Origin: Hevea brasiliensis
Lineage: Eukaryota; Streptophyta; Magnoliopsida; Malpighiales; Euphorbiaceae
Length of the DNA stretch: 64,000 nucleotides
Direction: 5' to 3'
Assembly (NCBI RefSeq): GCF_030052815.1
Contig: NC_079496.1
Span: forward strand, 82,449,652 to 82,513,651
Shown: positions 1-12,900 of the stretch, piece by piece
Numbering within the stretch: position 1 is the first letter of the stretch
Layout of the letters: each line of letters starts with the position of its first letter
Translations under genes and position numbers: made by a program
Notes under the pieces: generated by a model
What the model was told of the DNA's origin: nothing
Seen by the model: the letters and a program-made list of their open reading frames with translations, nothing else
The model's database searches: none

Positions 1-1123
1 GTCCAATTTACTAATTCCCATCCAAGTGTATAAATCACCATATAAACATGAAATAATTCACTAGGTTACTAAATCACCATGATCAACATTATTTCTCATC
101 AATTATATGCACAACTATCTCATCAAAAACGTGACTCATGGCTGTCCAAAATGAAAACAACAATAACTCTTCAAACTCAAAATTTTCCTTCACCAAACCA
201 ACACCCATAACATGCACACAAAACTTAACAAAGGAATTCTCAAAAAATGTAAACTTATCTTTGATTGTAACTTGCTAAACCCTCACCAAACTTCTCAAAT
301 TTGGTATCCATATCTTCCTTGTGATGTGTAGACCATTTTTAATGAAGCCACTTAGGTGATTGGAGGTGAAATGAAGGTGGTTAATGGAGCTTTTTCAATT
401 TGCGGCCATGGAGGTTTTTGGAGAAATTCATACGGCCATGGCAATTCCCAAGCTTGAAGATGAAATGGCAGATTGTATAATGGGTGTACACCTGCCCCTT
501 TAGTCCTTAATTAATTCCCTAGTGGTCCACTCACCACATTTAAATCATATTATAAGCTTAAAGTGCTAATTACACAATTTTCACTCCACTTTTGGTTATT
601 TGCATTAGGTACCACTAAACTAATTTTTCATTTTATTTTCTAAGTGTAATATTATTTATTTTTAATGGACATTTAGGTCAAAAGACAATTCGGGATGTCG
701 ATTGACCATAATGCCCCTGTTCGGGTTATATTCCCGATTTTTCGGTAACACCGGGTTTTGTCTGTTTTTCGATTTCTCACTTTTCTTTGTACTAATTATT
801 TAATTTTTCTTTGATATTTCTAATGATATTTATACTTCAATAAATATTTATTGGAGTCCTAAAATATTTTTCGTGGTTCCCATGATCCGAGGCTAGTCAA
901 CGGTTCACGCCGTGACTTCCTGATCACCATCGCTAGGGTTTCGGCTCGCTTAACTTGGTTACAGTTCTTTGTTATTATTTTTCCTTTGTTTTTCTTGTAT
1001 TTTCTTTTCTTGTATTTCATTATTTTATGTCTCCTCACTCATATCGAAGTGTAGTTCTAGGCATCCTAGCTGTCCGGAAAGCACTGGTCACCGATAACGC
1101 ACTAGAACACATAGGGTGTTACA
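1..1123 (-). repeat. Family I LTR 1 (partial, U3 side)
   Basis: This matches 6341-7477 and 12662-13798 almost base for base and ends in GGGTGTTACA. About 2.75 kb of the LTR lies left of the window. Near 870-1110 several short stretches differ from the other copies by small insertions and deletions, including loss of bases around the GACAGCAGAACGCACTACC segment seen in the other two LTRs. Confidence 0.88.
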
Positions 1124-2159
1124 ATTCTCCCCTAAAATAAATTTCGTCCCACGAAATTTTACCCAATAGCTATCTTACAATAGTCATGCGTTTATTTTCT
1201 CCTTTCTATATGATCGTATAATCTTCTTTTCCTCAAATTTGTATAAGACTTTTAACAATCTAATACAACGTTTAATTTGTTTGTATAATACTAATCTCCT
1301 CTTACTATTGTGTTGTCTAATATTTCGATTCACGTTCCTTCTTGAATGACCCTTGAGGTCATGTTAGAATCATTCATCAATCATTGGTCCTCTGACCATT
1401 CTAGTCCATAGTCTTCCTCACATTCGTAATATTTCTTTGTTATATATGAATCAACTGTTCAAATCTCTACTTCCATAACTCTTTTTATTTGTCAATATTC
1501 TATAACTTACTTCTTTTTGTACTGAACTATAACCTTTCGATATTCTAACTTTTAAGTTTTAGATCCCTAAGTAGGATTTTCAAACTTATTTCTAACAATT
1601 AAATTCTGTCCTGGCATAACTATACCAAAATAGATACCGTTGGTAACTATTCTTATCTAGGTATACTATCGGGTAGTACGTAGCTCTACACAATAATCTC
1701 AAGTCAGTACTGTAATCTGCAGCTTACAGTATAAACATCAAGAACATTGCATAGTTACTACGATACATCCCAATAGATCAAACTTTGTTATCTTTTATTC
1801 TTTTTGAATTCACTGATATTCGAATTTTATTCTGATTACAATATCCATTAGCAATTTCTAACAGTAACCTCCTTGCCCTCATCTAGAGCAATTCCATTAC
1901 TGCATCTTACTTTTACGTCCTCTTGCCTTACATTAAGTAGGCTCGCCAATTAGCTTTATAATTTATGGTGTGTTAGAAAATACTTTTCGCCGATAAACTC
2001 TTTCAAAACTAATTTCACTTATTATCACAATCCTTATCTTAAGGGCTAATCACTAATGCGTCAAAATTTATTCCCCTGTAAAGGAATAGCAACAGAACAT
2101 ATAGTTCTAACACTAACATAAAAATATGCAAACTCAGTCAAACAATACATATATATATC
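1124..2159 (-). other. Conserved non-coding block between gag and PPT, family I copy 1
   Basis: About 1 kb lies between the end of gag and the purine tract, in the place normally filled by pol. It is conserved in the other two family I internal regions (7478-8510 and 25665-26701). I find no protease, RT, RNase H or integrase core in it. At the end next to the LTR it keeps the codons for the pol tail seen in element VI, though copy 1 is damaged there: its C-tract is shorter than in copy 2. The stretch 1710-1735 holds a palindrome, ACTGTAA...TTACAGT. Function unknown. Confidence 0.7.
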
Positions 2160-3417
2160 TTAGTTGCTAATTGAGAAAGTACCAGCAATGATGTCAAAAG
2201 TCTCGATCTCTTTTACGTCAGTATAGCGTATACTCTAGTTGAAGCATCACCTGTTTTGGCTGATTCACGTGAGTCGACTTCTAGGTGTACTACCCTACCT
2301 CTACCTCTGCCTCTACTAGCGATGGTGAACTCTTTGGGGTAGAAACTTGGGTTGATCCCTTTGGTGTAGTAAATGATCCGAACGACTGGATTTACACAAT
2401 CCCTAGCAAAATGACCAGTCTCTCCACGGTTAAAGCATGCTCCTACGGCTCTATAACATAGCCCACTATGTGGTTTACCACAAGTTTCACAAAGTCGATC
2501 CGACAGCATTTACGGGTTTCTGTTGAGTTTCTTTGATCGGATCGAGGTGGTTTACGTGCAAAAGATCTATCTCTCTGGGACTTCTTACTATCTCTGTCCA
2601 TTATCCCCAAAGTTTTTCCTCTTTCCAGTAGGACCACTAGAACTCTGTTCTACTGAGTTTCCCTCTTTTTTTGTCTTCTCTGATTTCTTTTTCTCAGGGG
2701 CCACTTCAGATTCAATTCTTTCTAATTCTAGTGCTTGAGAAATAAGTTCAGAGAAGTTGTTATGTTTGAATCCGACCACTTGTAACTGATACTAGGCTTC
2801 AAGGTTTCAAACCTCTTACATCTCTCCCTGCTGGTAGAAAGTAGACTTACTGCATAATGGCTTAGGCGGGAGAATTCCCTTTCATACTCAGCCACTGATC
2901 TGCCCCCCTGTTTCAGTGTTAGGAATTCTTGCGACTCACGGTCTACATAAGCATCGGGGACATATTTTTGCTGAATTCCACAGGAAGTCATTCCATGTTA
3001 GCACCGCAGTTCTACGGTCGTGGGGAATGGTTTTCCACGATCATAAGCATCCCCGTAGCAAAGATCTCGAGTATTCAAATCGAGCTCCTGCATGCATGCG
3101 GTTTTCTTGAATACCCTATCCATCCTTTCTAACCACTGCTCGCCTTTAGAGGATCTATCGCCCTTGAACTCTGTAGCCCCATACTTCATCAATTTATCAT
3201 CTTGCTGGTAGGAGGCGTGGTTGTACCACTGGTGTCGTATTGGGACTTGAGTAGGCGCATTACGACCATTTGTTGGAACTTTGCGGCCGTCTGTGGCGAG
3301 CGAAGCTGCAGATGCTGCGGTGGTGGCCGGTGAACCACTAACATTTTGTAGGCACAGGGCATCCCCTTGCACCTCAGCCTCAATAGATTGATCGACTGAA
3401 CGATCACCCTCTTCCAT
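2160..3417 (-). pseudogene. gag: gag of family I element, copy 1 (frameshifted)
   Basis: This encodes a retrotransposon Gag, the structural protein that packages element RNA in cytoplasmic particles. The start at 3417 (protein beginning MEEGDRS) matches the start in the other copies. In order come a variable N-terminal part, a retrotransposon gag domain (EQWLERMDRVF in an open stretch at 2998-3417, then VAEYEREFSRLSHYA), an acidic/lysine-rich linker (LELERIESEVAPEKKK), and two zinc-knuckle-like clusters near 2400-2510 (CETCGKPHSGLC, and a CFN-GETGHFARDC cluster in which the second cysteine reads R). It ends ...AGTFSISN just before the point where a protease would begin. The frame is broken at least four times. 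The breaks differ from those in copy 2 and often fall at CAG/CTG or CG sites, so some may be sequence errors. Confidence 0.82.
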
Positions 3418-3581
3418 AGTCAATTCGAGGATTTTAGACCTCCTGTACAATAATACAAGGAGATTTCCTCCCGTTAGTGCATATTTATAATGTAATGTAC
3501 TGTATGTATCAAACATTTGAGCGATTGTAGTTCTGACAAAAGATTTCAAATTCACAGTTCGAAATTCATTTTAAAACCATT

Positions 3582-3593
3582 GCTCTGATACCA
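3582..3593 (-). other. Primer-binding site, family I copy 1
   Basis: The minus strand reads TGGTATCAGAGC, complementary to the 3' end of plant initiator tRNA-Met. It lies 8 nt from the LTR edge at 3602, the normal place for priming minus-strand DNA synthesis. Confidence 0.92.
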
Positions 3594-3601
3594 CTAAAAC
3601 A

Positions 3602-6600
3602 TGTCACACCCTACCCCTCTGTAAGGCATAACATGATCCCGTAGTATACCTAATGAATTACCAACTCCGTCTACTGATAACTCATTAAATACACTACAAG
3701 GGATTTTAAAACTTTTCTTACTTCTTTTACAGTGGTGAGCACAATTTACAGGTACTAAAAACTTTGGTGAACTGAAGTGAAACAACTAACTCATTTGGTT
3801 TATTTGGAATTCCTGTAAAAATTTTGGCAAAGTGCCATCTGTATTTTGGACAAAACAGTTCTTCAGAAAACCTGTAAAAAGCACTTCAATTATTTTCCAA
3901 ATCTCAACTCTAACATTTTTCTCAATACAACACATTTCTCAACTCAATTCCATAGAAATTTTTCAAAGTCTGAGATAAGGAAATATAATACAATTTTTAT
4001 AAGTCAAATAACTCATAATAAATTTACAACTTCAAGGTACAATTTGAATTTACAACTGCTCAAAACCAAAAACAAAATGTACATACAGTGTCATACATTA
4101 CAGTACAAAATGCAAAATATTGGTATACTCATTATACCAGGTAATCCCTCACTGGATGTATTAGCAACCTAGTCTCACGCCTGTCTCTCTCTACTGCGAC
4201 GGCAATAAAAGCTATCATTTGAGACAATGTCTCAGTGGTGCACAACATTAACCAAATACAATTTTAATTCACAATTCATAAATCATATCAATAGTGGATA
4301 CTTAAAACCACAGTTAAATTCAAGACAATGAATGTCATAAGGAATTTAAACTCCAATTCACAATTTATCAAAATTCATAATAACACAATTTAGTCAAATA
4401 GTTTAAGAATACCGTATTGCCAATTCATGCACAATTTGATCAAATAACTGAATAATACCTTTTTGCAAATCAATAACACCATTCGATCAAATAATTGAAC
4501 AATACAATGTTGCCAATCAATAACACAATTTAGGTCATGACACAAATTTTTCCATATATGCCGTGTTGTACACCACGACAAGACATACTCACCCCAATAA
4601 TCGAAATCAATGAGGGAGGAAGCTAGCTATATAATGAGAACTCATCCATACTCACCTCAGACTGGGAAGTCAAAGAGGGAGGAACATAATCATACTCACC
4701 CCAGACTGATAAGTCAAAGAGGGAGGAATCATCACACTCACCCCATTAATGGAGGAGGAACATAGTATCAGTGTCATGCCAATTGTGAGTCAAAACAATT
4801 CCAAACATTTTATTCAAATGATCCGTAAGAATCCAATAACTTTCCAAAGTTATAATTTCATTCACAAAATGGCAACACAATTCGTAATTCATTTCAATTT
4901 CCACAAAAACCATTTACAGTGCTTTTCAATCAATAAGTATCCATCAATATCATTCAAACAATTTTTCACGATTTCAAACCATTCACAATGTTTTTCAATA
5001 AATAAGTGTCCATCAAACACATTTCCACAATTTAAAACAATAATATACAAATAGTCAATATTTATTTCAATTGAAAAATTCAAGAGAAATAGTTGTTGTG
5101 CACAAACCTCTGATATTTGTCCCCACAGTCCGGACTCGTGTTTCTTTCCCTTTTCTTTGAGTCCTTGTTAATCGAGAAACACAATTTGAAGTGTTTCAGC
5201 ACCAAATTAAACTGTCTCTATCGATGGTGTTTGGTAAATAATGCAATCGAACTCAATTATTCCCTTAATCACCTAATATACCGACCCTCGTTGCGTTTTA
5301 GGTAAATTAGGTTTTAGTGTCGTTAATATGTCACATTCGATAGGGTTTTAGGTTTGGTACGTTTTACCAAAGTCATTTTCTTGTTTAGTGCATTTTAATG
5401 CAAATTCTTTGGATTAGGGACCTGGTTTGACCTAGCCGGACGATCTAGTTCTCTCGGTTTTGGTCTCGGTCGAAACTACAAACTTGTAGATCTATGTCTT
5501 ATGGATCATGTGCAAAATTTTAGGTCAATCCGAGTTAAGTAGACCAAGTTATGGTCATTACACTATTGCTAGTCAAATGGCATCAATTTAGGTCAATTCT
5601 AGGTCAATTTGGTCAACTCTGGTTCGGCCAGTTTTGGACCCGAACTTGTGCAAGCTTTTTGACTTGCTTATGGTCATTTTTGGGCTTTGGTGTCTTCATA
5701 AGACTTGTAGGTATGGGTCTTAACTATTCATAGTTAAAATTTCAGGTCAATTGGACCTGTTTTGGGTGAGTTATGGCCTAAACACTCACTGTTGCCCAAT
5801 TGGTCATTTTTCAGGTCCTAATTGCACCTAATCCGAATTGGTCATTTTCTTAGGTCACCTTGCAAGCAGAATTTTGGTATGGTTTCTCAATGAAAGTTGG
5901 CACATTTTGTGCCTAGTTTCACCTCAAATTGGTCTCATACCAATTGAGGTTACACATTTAAGGTTATAGGCTAAAATATACACTGCCCTCAATATGCCTT
6001 TCACACCCCACTTCAAACACACATTTACCTTTGCAATTTGTTTACTTACCTACCAATCTGTTTTGGTACATTACCAAAAGCATTTTCTACATTACATCAA
6101 CATTACTTTAGGCAGATTACCATTACCCTCAACACACCAAGTATAATTCACATTTACAATTTCTAAGTACCATTACATACACACCTAACCATTACAAATC
6201 TTACATACACTTTTCAATACCAATCTACATACATATAATCAATCCTTCTAGGTCAATATTCTGCCCACACTTCCATCAATACATACAATTACTCAAGTGT
6301 TCCCAATCTGCCGCAAACCTTCTTCAACATCAAAGTGCCGTCAATTTACTAATTCCCATCCAAGTGTATAAATCACCATATAAACATGAAATAATTCACT
6401 AGGTTACTAAATCACCATGATCAACATTATTTCTCATCAATTATATGCACAACTATCTCATCAAAAACGTGACTCATGGCTGTCCAAAATTAAAACAACA
6501 ATAACTCTTCAAACTCAAAATTTTCCTTCACCAAACCAACACCCATAACATGCACACAAAACTTAACAAAGGAATTCTCAAAAAATGTAAACTTATCTTT

Positions 6601-7477
6601 GATTGTAACTTGCTAAACCCTCACCAAACTTCTCAAATTTGGTATCCATATCTTCCTTGTGATGTGTAGACCATTTTTAATGAAGCCACTTAGGTGATTG
6701 GAGGTGAAATGAAGGTGGTTAATGGAGCTTTTTCAATTTGCGGCCATGGAGGTTTTTGGAGAAATTCATACGGCCATGGCAATTCCCAAGCTTGAAGATG
6801 AAATGGCAGATTGTATAATGGGTGTACACCTGCCCCTTTAGTCCTTAATTAATTCCCTAGTGGTCCACTCACCACATTTAAATCATATTATAAGCTTAAA
6901 GTGCTAATTACACAATTTTCACTCCACTTTTGGTTATTTGCATTAGGTACCACTAAACTAATTTTTCATTTTATTTTCTAAGTGTAATATTATTTATTTT
7001 TAATGGAAATTTAGGTCAAAAGACAATTCGGGATGTCGATTGACCATAATGCCCCTGTTCGGGTTATATTCCCGATTTTTCGGTAACACCGGGTTTTGTC
7101 TGTTTTTCGATTTCTCACTTTTCTTTGTACTAATTATTTAATTTTTCTTTGATATTTCTAATGATATTTATACTTCAATAAATATTTATTGGAGTCCTAA
7201 AAATATTTTTCAGGGTTCCCCGCAGTCCAGGGCTAGTCAACGGTTCACGCCGTGACTTCCATCATGATCACCCATCGCTAGGGTTTTCGGCTCGCTTAAC
7301 TTGGTTACAGTTCTTTGCTATTATTTTTCCTTTGTTTTTCTTGTATTTTCTTTTCTTGTATTTCATTATTTTATGTCTCCTCACTCATATCGAAGTGTAG
7401 TTCTAGGCATCCTAGCTGTCCGGAAAGCACTGGTCACCGGGACAGCAGAACGCACTACCGAACATAGGGGTGTTACA
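3602..7477 (-). repeat. Family I LTR 2 (complete, 3876 bp)
   Basis: The LTR runs from TGTCACACCC to GGGTGTTACA on the plus strand. It serves both as the 5' LTR of internal copy 1 and as the 3' LTR of internal copy 2. No coding sequence is supported inside it. It contains several tandem sub-repeats (4384-4523, about 4600-4760, about 4915-5040) and the motif ATTGACCATAATGCCCC near 7040-7056, which is shared with every other LTR in the window. Confidence 0.93.
4384..4523 (-). repeat. Three-unit 47-bp tandem repeat inside family I LTR
   Basis: Units start at 4384, 4430 and 4477, each beginning CACAATTTAG, CACAATTTGAT or CACCATTCGAT and containing CAAATAA or a close form; a partial fourth unit begins at 4524. 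The same array recurs in LTR 3 (about 10715-10855). It is non-coding and its role is unknown. Confidence 0.8.
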
Positions 7478-8510
7478 ATTCTCCCCCCCTTAAATAAATT
7501 TCGTCCACGAAATTTTACCCAATAGCTATCTTACAATAGTCATGCGTTTATTTTCTCCTTTCTATATGATCGTATAATCTTCTTTTCCTCAAATTTGTAT
7601 AAGACTTTTAACAATCTAATACAACGTTTAATTTGTTTGTATAATACTAATCTCCTCTTACTATTGTGTTGTCTAATATTTCGATTCACGTTCCTTCTTG
7701 AATGACCCTTGAGGTCATGTTAGAATCATTCATCAATCATTGGTCCTCTGACCATTCTAGTCCATAGTCTTCCTCACATTCGTAATATTTCTTTGTTATA
7801 TATGAATCAACTGTTCAAATCTCTACTTCCATAACTCTTTTTATTTGTCAATATTCTATAACTTACTTCTTTTTGTACTGAACTATAACCTTTCGATATT
7901 CTAACTTTTAAGTTTTAGATCCCTAAGTAGGATTTTCAAACTTATTTCTAACAATTAAATTCTGTCCTGGCATAACTATACCAAAATAGATACCGTTGGT
8001 AACTATTCTTATCTAGGTATACTATCGGGTAGTACGTAGCTCTACACAATAATCTCAAGTCGATCAGAATGTCACTACAAAGATAAACATCAAGAACATT
8101 GCATAGTTACTACGATACATCCCAATAGATCAAACTTTGTTATCTTTTATTCTTTTTGAATTCACTGATATTCGAATCTTATTCTGATTACAATATCCAT
8201 TAGCAATTTCTAACAGTAACCTCCTTGCCCTCATCTAGAGCAATTCCATTACTGCATCTTACTTTTACGTCCTCTTGCCTTACATTAAGTAGGCTCGCCA
8301 ATTAGCTTTATAATTTATGGTGTGTTAGAAAATACTTTTCGCCGATAAACTCTTTCAAAACTAATTTCACTTATTATCACAATCCTTATCTTAAGGGCTA
8401 ATCACTAATGCGTCAAAATTTATTCCTCAGAAGGAATAGCAATGAACATATAGTTCTAACACTATCATATAAGTATGCAAACTCCAGGTCAAAAAATACA
8501 TATATATATA
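7478..8510 (-). other. PPT and conserved non-coding block, family I copy 2
   Basis: This starts with the C-rich complement of the polypurine tract (about 7478-7490) touching the LTR, the priming site for plus-strand synthesis. The rest is the same roughly 1-kb block as at 1124-2159. The palindrome region (about 8058-8085) is scrambled relative to copy 1 and the plus-strand copy, although the flanking hundreds of bases are almost identical. Confidence 0.72.
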
Positions 8511-9752
8511 TTAGTTGCTAATTGAGAAAGTACCAGCAATGATGTCAAAAGTCTCAGTCTCTTTTATGTCGTATAGCGTATACTCTAGTTGAAGCATCAC
8601 CATGTTTTGGCTGATTCACAGTAGTCTGACTTCTAGGTGTACTACCCCTACCACTACCTCTGCCTCTACTAACTGATTGTGAACTCTTTGGGGTAGAAAC
8701 TTGGGTTGATCCCTTTGGTGTAGTAAATGATCCGAGAACGACTGGATTTACACAATCCCTAGCAAAATGACCAGTCTCTCCACGTTAAAGCATGCTCCTA
8801 CGGCTCTATAACATAGCCCACTATGTGGTTTACCACAAGTTTCACAAAGTCGATCCGACAGCATTTACGGTTTTCGTTGAGTTTCTTTGATCGGATCGAG
8901 GTGGTTTACTGCAAAAGATCTATCTCTACCTGACTTCTTACTATCTCTGTCGTATCCCCAAAGTTTTTCCTCTTTCCAAGAGGGACCACTAGAACTCGTT
9001 CTCTTGACTTTCCTCTTTTTTTGTCTTCTCGATTTCTTTTTCTCGGGGCCACTTGATTCAATTCTTTCTAATTCTAGTGCTTGAGAAATAAGTTCAGAGA
9101 AGTTGTTATGTTTGAATCCGACCACTTGTAACTGATACTAGGCTTCAAGCCGGTTTCAAACCTCTTACATCTCTCCTGCTGGTAGAAAGTAGACTTCTTG
9201 CATAATGGCTTAGGCGGGAGAATTCCCTTTCATACTCACCGATCGCCCTTTGTTTGGACTTAGGAATTCTTGCGACGGTCTACATAAGCATCGGGGACAT
9301 ATTTTTGCTGAATTCCGAGGAAGTCATTCCATGTTAGCACTGCAGTTCTACTGCATGTGGGGAATGGTTTTCCACCGATCATAAGCATCCCCTGTAGCAA
9401 AGATCTCGAGTATTCAAATCGAGCTCCTGCATGCAGCTTTCTTGAATACCCTATCCATCCTTTCTAACCACTGCTCGCCTTTAGAGGATCTATCGCCCTT
9501 GAACTCAGTAGCCCCATACTTCATCAATTTATCATCTCGCTGGTAGGAGATCGTGGTTGTACCATCGTGTCTGTATTGGGACTTGAGTAGGCGCATTACG
9601 ACCATTTGTTGGAACTTTGCATTGCGTCTGGCGAGCGAATCGAGCAGAATGCTGCGGTGGTGCTGCTTTGAACCACTAACATTTTGTAGGCACAGGGCAT
9701 CCCTTGCACCTCGGCCTCAATAGATTGATCGACAACGATCACCCTCTTCCAT
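8511..9752 (-). pseudogene. gag: gag of family I element, copy 2 (frameshifted)
   Basis: This has the same Gag architecture as copy 1: start codon at 9752, gag domain (WLERMDRVFKKAAC near 9420-9480), lysine-rich linker (LELERIES), then zinc-knuckle clusters near 8745-8870, ending with the same tail at 8511. Single-base and few-base gains and losses break the frame in at least five places. Most are absent from copy 1 and from the plus-strand copy, and they lie at CAG/CTG-like sites. No protease follows. Either independent decay or poor consensus quality could explain the breaks. Confidence 0.78.
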
Positions 9753-9915
9753 AGTCAATTCGAGGATTTTAGACCTCTGTACAATAATACAAGGAGATTT
9801 CCTCCCGTTAGTGCATATTTATAATGTAATGTCTTGTATGTATCAAACATTTGAGCAGATTGTAGTTACCGACAAAAGATTTCAAATTCACGATTCAAAT
9901 TCATTTTAAAACCAT

Positions 9916-9927
9916 TGCTCGATACCA
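9916..9927 (-). other. Altered primer-binding site, family I copy 2
   Basis: The plus strand reads GCTCGATACCA where copy 1 has GCTCTGATACCA, so one T of the tRNA-Met complement is missing at a CTG. If real, priming would be weakened. It may equally be a consensus error, because other CTG sites in this copy are changed in the same way. Confidence 0.6.
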
Positions 9928-9935
9928 CTAAAACA

Positions 9936-12900
9936 TGTCACACCCTACCCCTGTAAGGCATAACATGATCCGTAGTATACCTAATGAATTACCAACTCCG
10001 TCTCATCGATAACTCATTAAATACACTACAAGGGATTTTAAAACTTTTCTTACTTCTTTTACTGATGGTGAGCACAATTTACAGTACTAAAAACTTTGGT
10101 GAATCAAGTGAAACAACTAACTCCTTTGGTTTTTTTGGAATTACTGTAAAAATTTTGGCAAAGTGCCATCTGTATTTTGTACAAAAGAGTTCTTCAGAAA
10201 ACCTGTAAAAAGCACTTCAATTATTTTCCAAATCTCAACTCTAACATTTTTCTCAATACAACACATTTCTCAACTCAATTCCATAGAAATTTTTCAAAGT
10301 CGAGATAAGGAAATATAATACAATTTTTATAAGTCAAATAACTCATAATAAATTTACAACTTCAAGGTACAATTTGAATTTACAATCGCTCAAAACCAAA
10401 AACAAAATGTACATACAATGTCATACATTACTGATTACAAAATGCAAAATATTGGTATACTCATTATACTGTAATCCTCATTTGGATGTATTAGCGGCCT
10501 AGTCTCACGCCTGTCTGTCTCTCTACTGCGCGACAATAAAAAGCTATCATTTGAGACAATGTCTCGATGGTGCACAACATTAACCAAATACAATTTTAAT
10601 TCACAATTCATAAATCATATCAATAGTGGATACTTAAAACCACGATTAAATTCAAGACAATGAATGTCATAAGGAATTTAAACTCCAATTCACAATTTAT
10701 CAAAATTCATAATAACACAATTTAGTCAAATAGTTTAAGAATACCGTATTGCCAATTCATGCACAATTTGATCAAATAACTGAATAATACCTTTTGCAAA
10801 TCAATAACACCATTCGATCAAATAATTGAACAATACAATGTTGCCAATCAATAACACAATTTAGGTCATGACACAAATTTTTCCATATATGCCGTGTTGT
10901 ACACCACGACAAGACATACTCACCCCAATAATCGAAATCAATGAGGAGGAAGCTAGCTATATAATGAGAACTCATCCATACTCACCTCGGTGGGAAGTCA
11001 AAGAGGAGGAACATAATCATACTCACCCTGCATCGATAAGTCAAAGAGGAGGAATCATCACACTCACCCCATTAATGGAGGAGGAACATAGTATCGATGT
11101 CATGCCAATTGTGAGTCAAAACAATTCCAAACATTTTATTCAAATGATCCGTAAGAATCCAATAACTTTCCAAAGTTATAATTTCATTCACAAAATGGCA
11201 ACACAATTCGTAATTCATTTCAATTTCCACAAAACCATTTACTGTGCTTTTCAATCAATAAGTATCCATCAATATCATTCAAACAATTTTTCACGCTTTC
11301 AAACCATTCACAATGTTTTTCAATAAATAAGTGTCCATCAAACACATTTCCACAATTTAAAACAATAATATACAAATAGTCAATATTTATTTCAATTGAA
11401 AAATTCAAGAGAAATAGTTGTTGTGCACAAACCTCGATATTTGTCCCCTGTATGGACTCGTGTTTCTTTCCCTTTTCTTTGAGTCCTTGTTAATCGAGAA
11501 ACACAATTTGAAGTGTTTCAGCATCAAATTAAACTGTCTCTATCGATGGTGTTTGGTAAATAATGCATGAACTCAATTATTCACTTAATCACCTAATATA
11601 CCGACCCTCGTATGCGTTTTAGGTAAATTAGGTTTTAGTGTCGTTAATATGTCACATTCGATAGGGTTTTAGGTTTGGTACGTTTTACCAAAGTCATTTT
11701 CTTGTTTAGTGCATTTTAATGCAAATTCTTTGGATTCAGGGACCTGGTTTGACCTAGCCGGACGATCTAGTTCTCTCGGTTTTCGGGTCTCGGTCGAAAC
11801 TACAAACTTGTAGATCTATGTCTTATGGACATGATTGCAAAATTTTAGGTCAATCCGAGTTAAGTAGACCAAGTTATGGTCATTACACTATTGCTAGTCA
11901 AATGGCATCAATTTAGGTCAATTCTAGGTCAATTTGGTCAACTCTCGTTCGGCCAGTTTTTGGACCCGAACTTGTGCAAGCTTTTTGACTTGCTTATGGT
12001 CATTTCTGGGCTTTGGTGTCTTCATAAGACTTGTAGGTATGGGTCTTAACTATTCATAGTTAAAATTTCAGGTCAATTGGACCTGTTTTGAGTGAGTTAT
12101 GGCCTAAACACTCACTGTTGCCCAATTGGTCATTTTTCAGGTCCTAATTGCACCTAATCCGAATTGGTCATTTTCTTAGGTCACCTTGCAAGCAGAATTT
12201 TGGTATGGTTTCTCAATGAAAGTTGGCACATTTTGTGCCTAGTTTCACCTCAAATTGGTCTCATACCAATTGAGGTTACACATTTAAGGTTATAGGCTAA
12301 AATATACACTGCCCTCAATATGCCTTTCACCCCACTTCAAACACACATTTACCTTTGCAATTTGTTTACTTACCTACCAATCTGTTTTGGTACATTACCA
12401 AAAGCATTTTCTACATTACATCAACATTACTTTAGGCAGATTACCATTACCCTCAACACACCAAGTATAATTCACATTTACAATTTCTAAGTACCATTAC
12501 ATACACACCTAACCATTACAAATCTTACATACACTTTTCAATACCAATCTACATACATATAATCAATCCTTCTAGGTCAATATTCTGCCCACACTTCCAT
12601 CAATACATACAATTACTCAAGTTTTCCCAATCTGCATAAACCTTCTTCAACATCAAAGTGCCGTCAATTTACTAATTCCCATCCAAGTGTATAAATCACC
12701 ATATAAACATGAAATAATTCACTAGGTTACTAAATCACCATGATCAACATTATTTCTCATCAATTATATGCACAACTATCTCATCAAAAACGTGACTCAT
12801 GGCTGTCCAAAATTAAAACAACAATAACTCTTCAAACTCAAAATTTTCCTTCACCAAACCAACACCCATAACATGCACACAAAACTTAACAAAGGAATTC

